NCBI GenBank assembly: GCA_947069175.1
Contig: CAMTDV010000007.1
Location: 47,644,181-47,708,180 of the forward strand
DNA: 64,000 nucleotides
Reading direction: 5' to 3'
From: Scalesia atractyloides
Lineage: Eukaryota; Streptophyta; Magnoliopsida; Asterales; Asteraceae
Made by a program: the position numbers and the translations under genes. Positions within the stretch are counted from its first letter, which is position 1. Each line of letters starts with the position of its first letter. Shown here piece by piece: positions 33,943 to 44,555 of this stretch. The notes beneath the pieces were generated by a model. It ran no database searches and was not told where the DNA came from. It saw only the letters and a program-made list of their open reading frames with translations.

Positions 33943-33947
33943 GTTCC
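33943..33947 (+). repeat. Target-site duplication GTTCC of G2
   Basis: GTTCC lies left of the G2 LTR and again at 63501-63505 right of it. It is a perfect 5-bp duplication and proves that 33948-63500 is one insertion despite its internal rearrangements. Confidence 0.93.
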
Positions 33948-35074
33948 TGTCACACCCCGGTCGTAGCGGAAGCCCAAGTGTGTGACTATTAGGTAATCAT
34001 TGCATCCAATTTAGTAAACAATATTAAATAACAACGATGTCATGCCATTACTAAGTTTCATTACACTTTTACAACTTTCAAAAGTGAAATCACATTGTTA
34101 TCTGTTTCAGATTACCACTTAAAAACATAGCTTAAAACATATTGTTTTAAAATAGACATTGTTTTCATAACAAATTCATATTGAGGCTTTATCCTCTATA
34201 TATCCATACGAAGTTGAGATATAAAAGGCAAACCCTCCAAAAAGTGGTACATCGTTGTCTTGAAAAATTCCCATACCAGAATCCTATTACCAGCTCATGC
34301 CTTGCGTTTTTAAATACATGTAATTTAAAAAAAAAGTCAACATAAAGTTGGCGAGTTCATGTAGTTAAATGTTTTCGTATGAAAATGTCATCCTTGAAAT
34401 CCTGTATTGAAATCTGAGTATGTTATTAGCATCAATGAGTTATTAAGGATCTATCAGTGTGTCGCGAGCACCCTGATATATATGTGTCATAAGTAAGTAA
34501 CCAAACCGAGACAACTTTGACATCATTGGGATCACAAAAGCACTCCAAAGGGTATACCAACCAGGAGTGGAGCGGTCTCAAACTTAATAGATCTACTTAT
34601 TTTGCACCTTGGTCACTATGTAATTAATGGTTACTATTGTCATCATTCTACTTACGCACAAATGATCATGTTATCAACTAACCCATAGCTAACATATTGT
34701 TTTGATATGACATGTATTTCCCCTCGATAGTTTAAAAACAAAACTTGAAATAATTGAAAGGAAGGACATGAACTTACAGTCTTTGCGTTCCGTTAAGTCG
34801 TACTATTATCAATCGGTGCCTACACACGTATGCAACCTACATGTGTATGGAGTTCATTAGACACCTAGGCCTCAATGGACCTTGTACTCGTTCATCTTGA
34901 ATTCTTGTTATGATAAAACAACGTTTAAATGTTATCATAGTGTTGGTAGTTTGTTTGTTCGATTAATATAATTATATATATTTCTTAACAATATATATAT
35001 ATAGTTATTATTGTTTTCAGATCGTGTGTGAACTGGGCCTTGCCCTTCACATGTCCTCGTGCTTTGCATGCGTG

Positions 35075-35517
35075 TCATTGAGCCTTGCCCATGTTATCCA
35101 TGTCATGAGGCCTAGCCCATGTTTTCTTGTCATTAGGCCTAGCCCATGTTATCTATGCCTTTGGGTCTAGCCTATGTTTTCTTGTCATTGGCCTAGCCCA
35201 TGTCATCTATGTCTTTGGGCCTAGCCCATGTTTTAATGTCATTGGGCCTAGCCCATGGAATTTATGTCTTTGGGCCTAGCCCATGTTTTTATGTCATTTG
35301 GCCTAGCCCATGTCTTTATGTCATTGGGCCTAGCCCATGTAATTTATGTCTTTGGGCCTAGCTCGTGTCTTTATGTCATTGGGCCTAGTCCATGTAATTT
35401 AAGTCTTTGGGCCAGCCCATGTTTTTATGTTTTTTGCCTAGCCCATGTAATTTATATTTTTTGGGCTAGCCCATGTAGTTTATATTTTTGGGCTTAGCCA
35501 ATGGTTCTATATATATT
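35075..35517. repeat. Minisatellite, about 16 copies of a 27-bp unit
   Basis: The unit is close to CATTGGGCCTAGCCCATG plus 9-10 T/A-rich bases. Alternating copies begin CATT and CTTT, giving a 54-55 bp dimer pattern in the best preserved part (35170-35400). The GGGCCTAGCCC core is nearly palindromic. The array also creates meaningless repetitive ORFs. Confidence 0.9.
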
Positions 35518-35682
35518 TGGGGCTTTTATTCGTTGGGGCATTGTCTATAGATATTATGGAATTGGGCCTTGCCCATGATCTTTATAATTTAGCCCACATT
35601 TATTTTACCAAAGCCCATTTTATAAGCCTTATACTTCTAAACATTTTTTATTTTTTACTTTCCGGATTTTTATTTCGATAAC

Positions 35683-35684
<2 letters not shown>

Positions 35685-35716
<32 letters not shown>
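35685..35716. repeat. AT dinucleotide microsatellite
   Basis: Sixteen AT units inside the G2 left LTR. Confidence 0.95.
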
Positions 35717-35723
<7 letters not shown>

Positions 35724-36149
35724 GTTAAACATCTAAATTTTTTTAGACTCGTCTTCGGCGTCATTTATTTGTGTTTGTTTTCGTCGAGAATCGCCTGTTG
35801 TCGTAACGACCTTTCGTGCCGGCGATTCACCAGTTGCTCGTCGACGCGACGGTGTAATCTTGAATGTTCGCCTATGGTTTGCATCGTTTCGTTTGTCCGA
35901 TTATTGTTTCGACGCAGTGTGAGAATATAATTGTTATGTCACCAACACTTAGTGTATTGATCAAGTGTTTGTATTTTGTATATGATTGGGTATTTTATTG
36001 TGAATACCCTAAGTTTCTAGTACCTACACATACAATACACATATGTATACATACAAATTTATTGGTAACAAATGTGTATATATATATATACTTGTATTAT
36101 TTTCCAAGTAGAAATATATATATTTGTAAAAAAGTATTTATTTACTTTT

Positions 36150-36150
<1 letters not shown>

Positions 36151-36174
<24 letters not shown>
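36151..36174. repeat. AT dinucleotide microsatellite
   Basis: Twelve AT units in the left LTR. The matching place in the right LTR (about 49540-49560) has only a short ATACATATATAA, so the run expanded or shrank after insertion. Confidence 0.9.
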
Positions 36175-36182
<8 letters not shown>

Positions 36183-38423
36183 ACTTTGTTAAACACTTGG
36201 GCATTTAGGGATAACCCTTGTCATTAGAGCCTACTTAATGACGATTTAAGTTACTAATCGCATTTAGTCCCACTAATCACTCCACTAGTCATGTCTTAAT
36301 TGCGATTAGATTTTTAGAAAATTTCACCATAGTTTCCCCTAAACTATGGCGTTTTTCACGTTTCAAAAACGTATTTAAAACTTGTTTAAGCTCATAATCA
36401 ACATCAACAATCCATCTAATATTTATTTTACATTATCAAACTATCATCTCCATGACTTTTTATTGTTAAAATCCTATTAAATCAAGAGTGGTTTTTAATA
36501 TTTATTAACACTTTCAAATCACTACTTTTACCATATCATTTAATCAAGTTCACACCTTTAAACTCTTGATTACTATAGATTTTTAAGATGATTACAACTT
36601 AAATACAAATGTTTACTTCTCATAAAATCATTCATATGTATAAAATTATCTTTAAGTTGTAGTATTTTTCATGGATGATGTAGTTGATGATCTTGTTTAG
36701 ATTTAAACCATATCATGTTTAAATCTTCCTTTTTATACTTAACCATGCAAGATCATCCAACTTTTATATCATACTTTAACATGAATAACTTCAACATGCT
36801 AACTAACTACCATATAAACATATAATCAACACAAATAAACCAATATTTAGTGTTATTATTATGGTGTGAGTTAGGGTTATTGGTTTATCTTTTCTTGATT
36901 TTCAAGATGATCAACTTGTACATTAGTAATCTAAGCATAAAAAAAAGCTAGATTAGGGATGATTTTAGCTTACAAAGGGTGCACAAGTTCTTGATGATTT
37001 TTGAAGAAGTATGAAGCTCTTTAAGAAGCCCAAATGATCCTCCATCCTTGCTAGCTTCTTTAGTGATCTTGATTAGGCTTTAAAGCGTATAAAATGTGGT
37101 GTTTCAAGGTGGCAAAGTGGTGGTTAAATGAGGTGGTGGTGGCCGTGAGCTTTAGTGGAGGAAGGGAAGGAAAGTTGTAATTTTTTTGTGAAGAAAATGA
37201 TAAGTTTCAAGTATAGATTATAATATATATTAGACCATCTTTTTAACTTTTTCACAATTCATGGCACCATACTTCTAATCTTTGATTTTCAACAAAAATC
37301 AAGTGGGCATGGGGCCCACTAGAACCGTCCATGGGGGGGTTAATTGTAACTTTTTTAACACATGTTTAAATAATAGATATTTTGGTCATTTGATTGAGTA
37401 TGGTGATTAGGGTTTATGATCTAGTATCCTTAGCATAAGATTAGGGTTTAGTGTGTATTTACATGCTAATTTATCCACTTAGTCCTCCAATATAAGTTTC
37501 GGATGATCGGAAATGTCGTTTGATCGCTCATCGTCGCAATAATCGCTAATAAACGAAACTATTTATTTAGTACCGGAAACTTCTGTTTTCGACCACCACA
37601 ATTGATATGGTGTCTCCTTAGTGCATTTCCGATCTAAAAATATGTATAGCTAGTTCGTAGATGAATATACGATGAGCTAGGATATGTCTTTCGTTCGATC
37701 GTTCGATCGATATCGGCACTTTTATGTTCCGCCGTCATACTTTTCCGAAAGTTGTGTTTCCGTGACCTCATGTTAGTTGAATGGATTCCGAGTTCCAAAT
37801 GAGGCTTAACTAATTCACTAGATGCCCGGATGACGCTATCGGCCACCAAAATACTCGTCGTTTCGCCAATCGGTCGCCTTTCCGGTCGAATTGTGCACTG
37901 TTCGTCGAATGAACGGAAACGTTGTCTTTTGTGCATTCTTGCTATTCTCACATTGTTTTACGATTATTAACATTGTTTTATTCTTATTCTTACATCCGGA
38001 ATCCTCCAAATTAGTTTTGCGGACCAACCCACATTTGTCGCATTTTTGGTCAAAACAGACAATTTTGCAATTTATGCGTTATACCGGAAAGTTATGTATT
38101 ATTGTAATAGTTGTTCTCAAATAAGTGTTTTCATTTATATATGGACCCAGATATGGCATTAACATGCCGTTATTCCTTGTTCTGGTTCGTTTTAGCGGAT
38201 TTACCGACACGATTAAGTGTCACCGCATTTAGTGCGTCCAACAATTTCTACCAACACTTTTAGGGCATTGTTTTGGTTTGTTTCGCGTCGTAACGGAAAC
38301 CAGTATATGTTATGATCAAATTTACTTGCCCTAATGACGTACGACTTAGTTGTGCAATTAAATTTTGATAATATGCATGAGATTATAAAGCAAAATTAGT
38401 GATTACATTGTACGAATTACCGG

Positions 38424-38970
38424 TTATTTGCCATTTGTCACATACTCCCCCATTAAAAGAATTTCGTCCCGAAATTCATTTTGAGGCATCCACTGAAGGA
38501 GTCTTCTGAACAGGTGGGGGTATTTTGACTTGATCTGATCTTCACGCTCCCACGTATACTCAGTACCGTGACTCGAAATCCAGCAAACCTTCACCAGTTT
38601 GATTTGGCTTCTTCTCGTCTTTTGGACCTTAAAGTCCATGACTTCAACTGGTTCTTCGGTAAATTGTAATTTGTCATCAACATGGATCTCATCCGCTGGA
38701 ATGATAACTGTGTCATTAGTGGACTTTTCTTCAGATTAGACACATGAAATGTGTCATGTACGTTATTGAGTTCCTTTAGCAATTTTAACTTGTAAGCCAC
38801 TGTACCAATCTTTGCCAGAATTTCGAAAGGTCCAATGTATCTCGGGTTGAGCTTTCCGCGCTTCCCGAATCTAGCTACGCCTTTCCAAGGTGAGACTTTT
38901 AACAATACTTTGTCTCCAACCTCGAAGGATAATGGTTTGCGTCTCCGATCCGTGTAGCTCTTTTATCTAT
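38424..38970 (-). pseudogene. pol: G2 integrase C-terminus with chromodomain-like end
   Basis: Minus-strand frames give VSPWKGVARFGKRGKLNPRY, IGPFEILAKIGTVAYKLKL, NNVHDTFHVSNLKK and, in another frame, SQIKLVKVCWISSHG and TEYTWEREDQIKSKYPHLF. The order matches the end of G3 pol. The last frame runs over the hairpin and purine tract into the LTR. A frameshift near 38600-38640 separates the two pieces. Confidence 0.85.
38443..38477 (-). other. G2 polypurine tract and upstream hairpin
   Basis: TACTCCCCCATTA next to the LTR is TAATGGGGGAGTA on the coding strand. Just upstream in the element lies a perfect hairpin with arms GAATTTCG and CGAAATTC around a 3-base loop (38459-38477). Confidence 0.85.
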
Positions 38971-39853
38971 CTCGGGCCGCTTTGATACGCTCACGTATCT
39001 TAAATATCTTGTCTGTGGTATCTTGCACTAGTTCGGGATCAATGAGTTGTCTGTCACCGACTCTGCCCAACATAATGGCGATCGGAACTTTCGTCCATAT
39101 AGTGCTTCGAATGGCGCAGCCTTGATACTGGTGTGAATAACTGTTATTGTAGGAAAACTCTACCAACGGTAAATAAGTATCCCAGTTTCCGCCTAAATCC
39201 ATCACACAGGCCCGAAGCATGTCTTCTAATGTTTGAATGGTTCGCTCGCTTTGACCATCGGTCTTCGAGTGAAAGGCTGTGCTTAAATACAAGCGAGAAC
39301 TAAACAAATTTTGAAATGATTGTCAGATCCGTGACATAAAGCTACCATCTCTATCAGAGATTATCGAGATTGGCACACCATGCCGTGCCACAATTTCCTT
39401 CCGGTATAGTTCAGCTAGTTTCTCCGGACTGTCTTTCTCGCGGAGGGATAAGAAGTGAGCTGATTTGGTTAGCCGATCAATGATAACCCAGATCATGTCA
39501 TGACCTCGAGAGGTCCGCGGTAATTTTGTAATGAAATCCATTGATATCTGTGCCCACTTCCAAACTGGGATCTCAGGTTATTGTAACAACCCAGATGGTT
39601 TTTGGTATTCGGCCTTGACCTTTGCACAAGTTAGGCATTTCCCAACATAGGTCGCAATATCTCCCTTGAGATTCGGCCACCAATAATATTCCTTCAGATC
39701 CTGGTACATTTTATCCGATCCTGGGTGTATCGAGTACTTGGACTTGTGTACTTCATCCAGCACCAAGTCTCGCAACTCACCATAATAGGCAATCCAGATC
39801 CTTCCCATGAAATATAAAGTTCCATCCTTGTTGGGTTCCAATTGTTTTTCCAT
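38963..39853 (-). pseudogene. pol: G2 integrase
   Basis: From 39853 downwards: the zinc region HPGSDKMYQDLKEYYWWPNL, VGKCLTCAKVKAEYQKPSGL; the core MDFITKLPRTSRGHDMIWVI, DRLTKSAHFLSLREKDSPEK, VPISIISDRDGSF; then in a new frame KTDGQSERTIQTLEDMLRAC. Catalytic D, D and E positions are all readable. Stops or shifts occur near 39575, 39540 and 39315. A further frameshift within 39100-39150 garbles the segment after NNSY. Confidence 0.9.
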
Positions 39854-39859
39854 TCCTGT

Positions 39860-40480
39860 AGGAATTCCGCTAGAATTTTTTTAGGTTTCAATGCTTCTTG
39901 TTCTGCTTCGCGCACTCGAGTTGTGAAGTTCGTCTGGATCGTCATTTCTAAAGCTCGCACCCGTAATGTTTTGACTCGCTCTTTTCTGCTCAAAGCATCT
40001 GCTACAACATTTGCTTTGCCCGGGTGATACTTGATCTCACAATCATAATTATTCAACAGTTCCACCCAACATCGTTGGCGCATATTCAGTTCTTTTTGGT
40101 TGAATATGTGTTGAAGACTTTTATGATCCGTGAATATGGTACACTTAGTGCCATATAAATAATGATGCCAGATCTTCAAGGCAAATACCACTGCACCTAA
40201 TTCTAGGTCATGTGTGGTATAATTCCTTTCATGAACTTTTAACAGTCATGACGCGTACGCGATGACTTTTTCACGTAGCATTAACACGGAACCCAAGCAT
40301 TGATGCGATGCATCACAGTACACCACAAAGTCATCAGTACCGTCCGGGAGTGATAGTATCGGTGCTTTACATAGTTTCTTTTTCAATACTTGGAACGCCG
40401 ATTCCTGCTTTTCTCCCCAATCAAACTTTCTATCCCTCTGGGTAAGCGAGGTTAGAGGCTGGCAATCTTGGAGAAATTGT
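39860..40480 (-). pseudogene. pol: G2 RNase H and linker
   Basis: The minus strand reads VVYCDASHQCLGSVLML-like sequence (about 40320-40260), then a stop near 40235, then VFALKIWHHYLYGTKC, IFTDHKSLQHIFNQKELNMR, ELLNNYDCEIKYHPGKANVV and ADALSRKERVKTLRVRAL. It is a normal RNase H and tether to integrase. The frame from 40191 is open for 165 codons and overlaps the start of the integrase region. Confidence 0.88.
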
Positions 40481-41502
40481 TAATAAATCTCCTGTAATAT
40501 CCCGCTAATCCTAGGAATTGTCATATTTCCGTGGGGGTTCTTGGCGTGGTCCAGTTCTTTATAGCCTCGATCTTTGAAGGGTCAACATGTATTCCTTTCT
40601 CATTCACCACATGGCCAGAAATTATACCTCGCGAATCCAAAATTCACATTTCGAGAACTTAGCATATAATTGCTCCTTCTTTAGCAACCTAGAATGGTTC
40701 TCAGGTGTTGTCCGTGTTCTTTCTCGGTTCCTGAGTATATCAGTATGTCATCTATAAAAACGATCACGAACTTGTCTAGGTATGGATTACATACCTGGTT
40801 CATCAAATCCATGAATACTTGCAGGGGCGTTCGTTAGGCCAAAGGGCATAACAAGGAACTTGTAATGACCGTAGCGAGTCCAAAACACTGTCTTAGGAAT
40901 GCTTTCCTCTTGGATTCTCAACTGATGATGCCCGGATCTTAAATCAATTTTCGAGTAAAAACTCAACCCTTGCAACTGATCGAATAGATCACCGATTCTT
41001 GGTAATGGGTACCGGTTCTTGATAGTTAACTTGTTTAGTTCCCGGTAGTCGATGACATGCGAAAGGTTTCCGTCCTTTTTTTCAAAAATAGCACCGGGCT
41101 CCCTAAGGTGAGAAACTCGGTCTTATGAAACCTTTGTCGAGCAGCTCTTGCAACTGTTAGATAATTCCTGCATCTCCGAGGGCGCTAGTCGATATGGAGC
41201 TTTTGCCACAGGTGCAGCTCCTGGCACTAAATCATATGGAATTCGACTTGTCTCTGTGGAGGTAGTCTGGGCAAGTCTTCTGGAAAGACCTCGGGATATT
41301 CCCTGACTACTGGTATGTCTTCAATTGTGCCCTCCTCGGCCTTCTTATCCACCACGTGGGCAAGAAAAGCGATGCATCCCTTCCTCAAACATTTCTGAGC
41401 CTTCATGGAGTTTATGATTCGTAGAGGTGTGTCATGCTTCTCATCGTGAATTATAAGTGTTCTCCACCGGATAAGGGGATGCGAATGATTTTCTCGTGAC
41501 AT
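40481..41502 (-). pseudogene. pol: G2 reverse transcriptase
   Basis: The minus strand shows EDIPVVREYPEVFPEDLPRL (about 41340-41270), a degraded region to about 41050, YRELNKLTIKNRYPLPRI-like sequence, YSKIDLRSGHHQLRIQEE, KFLVMPFGLTNAPA (40787-40975) and the catalytic box IVFIDDILIY near 40740-40765, which is intact. Frameshifts occur near 41100, 40800 and 40650. It is typical Ty3/gypsy RT, non-functional as it stands. Confidence 0.88.
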
Positions 41503-41952
41503 ATAACTTCGGCTCGATTATTGGATAGCCAATCCATCCCAATAACGACATCAAAACTACCCATTTGAACTGGTAATAGATCTATATCAAACTTTCGTTC
41601 ACCCAATTCTAACGTACATTTCTTTATTATTTCTTTCGACTCTACTAATATCCCGTTAGCTAGCTCAATCAGTAGGGAACATCTAATTTACTCGACGCTA
41701 CCCCAAGTATATCTCTAAACTCTTTAGAAATAAAACTAAAATCTACCCCGGTATCAAAAAGAATAGATGCAAAGTGATCATTGATAGGGAACATACCGGT
41801 GACCACGTTTGGATCCTGACGAGCATCCTTAGCTCCAATTACAAACGCTCTAATATTGGTCCCCCTGGCACACATCGATGCGATGTCCAAATTTACCACA
41901 TTTTCCATACTTGGGGCCTCGACATTCCCCATGGTGGTGGAAAGGACATTTG
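41503..41952 (-). pseudogene. pol: G2 protease and end of gag
   Basis: The minus strand from about 41952 reads zinc-finger remnants in one frame (KCPFHHHGEC, YGKCGKFGHRC) and, after a shift, AFVIGAKDARQDPNVVTG and the protease start ASILFDTGVDFSFISKEF with the D-T-G active site intact. Further protease sequence (FDVVIGMDWLS-like) lies near 41540. C2 starts at the zinc-finger end, so the rest of gag is displaced and then deleted. Confidence 0.85.
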
Positions 41953-42220
41953 TGTTGAGCTTGGAGCTTTTGGGTTAGTTTGGGCTTCCAGTGCCAAGTG
42001 GGCCTAGGGTTGTATTTATGGGCTTTGTCATGTCAATAAATAGAGGGGTTAGGTTACTTTATGGGGGTTAGAGAGTTGATCACAAAAACTTGTATCTGAC
42101 ATCCTCTGGTGTATGCAAGTTATTATATTCAAGTTATTCAAGTTGTTCTTCATCCTGATCATAATTTCCGCAATTGGTTAGGATAGCGATACCTGTTTGA
42201 TCCGTTACACGGGACTTACA
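41953..42220 (+). repeat. C2 5' LTR (about 268 bp)
   Basis: The right end is fixed by GGGACTTACA followed two bases later by the primer site. The left end is less certain: TGTTGAGCTTGG at 41953 or TGTGTTGAG at 41951 both fit, because the G2 zinc-finger frame runs up to about 41950. There is no second LTR to compare. A TCAATAAATAG box lies near 42035. Confidence 0.65.
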
Positions 42221-42222
42221 AT

Positions 42223-42235
42223 TGGTATCAGAGCC
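42223..42235 (+). other. C2 primer-binding site (initiator tRNA-Met)
   Basis: TGGTATCAGAGCC lies two bases after the LTR end. Confidence 0.92.
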
Positions 42236-43026
42236 TGCTGTTCTACTACAGCTTCGCGTATTGCTGATTGAAGAAGTTTTTGAAGTTTATTGCTGCTGTT
42301 TGGATCGATATCTGATATTCCGGATTGCTGTTCATCGACGAAGGGTACTGTTCCGAAGAACTCGAAGAAGCTCTGCAGATTTCGGATTTGACACTGTTCC
42401 AGATCCCGAAGAACATGAAGAAGGTGTTTCATAATTCGGATTTGATACTGTTCCGGATTCTGAAGAACACGAAGGAGATCGTCTATTCTGGATTGATCCC
42501 TGACTATTACTTTATCCGGATTGTGATCCGAGTTACTGTTGTTGTTTTTGAATTCCTTGAATTCCGGAATTCAGTTGCATAAAAGGCGGAGACACTGTTA
42601 CGGATTGGGTCACTGTTCCGGAGTTATAGAAGATAAGTCAGGCATTTCGTATTTTTCTTCCGGATTCTTGATTTTGGATTTCATTTCAGTGCTGTTTATT
42701 CCGGATCTGGTTTTCGATTTTCATTTCGGATCTGCATTTCAGTCTTTTGTTTCAGATTTCTTCTCGGATTTTTCTTTTCGGATCTTCAAATCGGATTCTT
42801 AAATCCGGATTCTTCATTCCGGACTCCTAATTCTGGATTGCTAATTTCGGATATTTCATCCAGTTTGACCATCGTTGACCTCCAGATTGCCATTTCGGAA
42901 AAATCTTCCGGGTTGACCATATTGACTGCATAGTTGACTGTTTCGGATTGAGCATTGTTCATTAGAATCACTTAAATTAATTAAACTTTAAATCAAATTT
43001 GGTAAATTTTAATTAATTTAGTCTCA
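42236..43026 (+). repeat. C2 leader filled with TTCGGAT-type repeats
   Basis: About 25-30 degenerate copies of words such as ATTCCGGATT, TTTCGGATT and TTCCGGAT are spread over 790 bp between primer site and gag, densest at 42640-42850. No ORF appears coding. The words match the coding-strand form of the C1 leader repeats. Confidence 0.82.
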
Positions 43027-44555
43027 ATGGCTGGATTCATTTACCGCACAGGACCTGACCAATGCCACACTGGCAGCCCTGCAATCGCAAACTTTAGCCC
43101 TCCACCAAGAGCTGATCAGGTGATTGGCACTTCCATCAAAGTGCCTCGTTTGTTATATGGAGATGAATATTACGAGTGGAAGTTCCGCTTTGAACAGTAC
43201 TGCAAGGCAAAGGAACCTGGTGTGTGGAGATGCATCATGAATGGTCCAAGAACTATAGTGTATAGCACAGAGCAAGATCCCGAAATGAAAATTCCCAAGC
43301 CTATGCACTTATGGACTCCAGAGGACGTTAAAATCATAGAGGAAGATGAAAAGGCTTCTGCAACAGTAACCATGGCTCTAGGACCCGATATCTCTATCGC
43401 GGTCAGGAACTGTAAAAATGCTAAAGAAGTTTGGAGTGAGTTGTAGAATCTCTACGAAGGAAATGCTGACATGAAAGCGAGTAGGGTGAACCAGCTGAAT
43501 CAGCAATTCAGCTCGTTCAATCACATATATGGGGAGACCATCGAAAATCAGATACGCCGTTATGTCAAACTAGTCTCCCAGATGATTTCAGCTGAGATCA
43601 CCCTCACCAACAGCGCCATGAACCAACAATTGTTGAATTCACTGCCCAAAAGTTGGGATGCAGGTGTGGGCATGATCAAAAAGACAAAGAACCTAAATGA
43701 TGTCACTCTCACTGAGATGATAGCTACTATCAAATCATGTGAGATTGATAACAAACAAAGGGAGATCAACCATCAGAGTAGTCTGATGGCCGTAGGGATG
43801 ACAGGTCAGAACGCAGCGTTAATGTCACAGAATCTCGTCTATAGTCCTCTGCAAGGAACTGCACAAGCACCACGTGGTTCAAATGTGGGGTACTTGTCAC
43901 GCCACAAAACACTCAGTATGTGTATGGGTTTCAATCTCCAAATCCTACAACGGTCTCAGCGGCTCAAGTCCATACACAGTACCATGCTCAGTATCCTAAC
44001 GTGGTGTTCAGTCCTGCAACTCCTCAAACCGTGCAACAAGGCGTTATTCCTCAAACAGACGCACCTGTCCCTGTTCTGCACAACCCGCGCCTAACTCCGC
44101 GTTTCTCACTAAGGAGAACAAGAGAAGCTGGCGATTGTTGCATCAATGATCAAGAGCTTGAATGCCTTCCTGGCAGGCGATTGACCCCTCCATCTATTCT
44201 GCCAATAGAAGTTGATCAAATCATGGAGGAAGACCTGGATGAGATCGATGTCTCCTGGAACTTAGCAATGGCTGCTTTTCGGATCAACAAATTTCAGGAA
44301 AAGTATGGAAGGCAACCTTTGTCCAACCTGAAGACTGGTCTCACAAAGGATAAACTCAGGTGCTATCGATGTCATGAACCAGGCTATTTCGCTAGGGAAT
44401 GCAAGAAGCCACCTCAGGGTATGTATCATCCAGAGTCGCCGATATACAGAGCAGTGATAGACAGTTGGTTCCCGTCTCTCTTTCCTAAGTCAACTATGAG
44501 TCCATCTGGCAGCTCAGGCGGAGAAGTCCACAGCACTTGTGGCCCAACAGCATGA
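43027..44555 (+). pseudogene. gag: C2 gag, N-terminal part and first knuckle
   Basis: The frame opens at ATG 43027 (MAGFIYRTGPDQCHTG). The gag core reads IKVPRLLYGDEYYEWKFRFE and NCKNAKEVWSEL, then a TAG at 43444, then NLYEGNADMKASRVNQLNQQ, LNSLPKSWDAGVGMIKKTKN. A frameshift near 43900-44080 leads to MEEDLDEIDVSWNLAMAAFR and a zinc knuckle CYRCHEPGYFAREC at 44361-44402. The His of the CCHC pattern is Tyr, so this knuckle probably no longer binds zinc. Confidence 0.82.

Larger units (their letters stand above)
33948..38442 (-). repeat. G2 left LTR (3' LTR of the element, 4,495 bp)
   Basis: It starts TGTCACACCCCGG and ends CATTTGTCACA next to the purine tract. The part from about 35987 to the end is repeated at 49388-49988 plus 61646-63500. 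The first 2 kb, including the GGGCCTAGCCC minisatellite, have no second copy in the window because the right LTR is truncated. Confidence 0.92.

Noticed and set aside
35255..35497. Open frame with repeated GLAHVFMS-like residues
   Set aside because: It is a by-product of the 27-bp minisatellite in the G2 LTR; the repeat has no indel bias or flanking signals that suggest coding.
42325..42802. ORFs in the C2 leader with repeated F/S/D-rich residues
   Set aside because: They come from the TTCGGAT word repeats read as codons; gag starts downstream at 43027.
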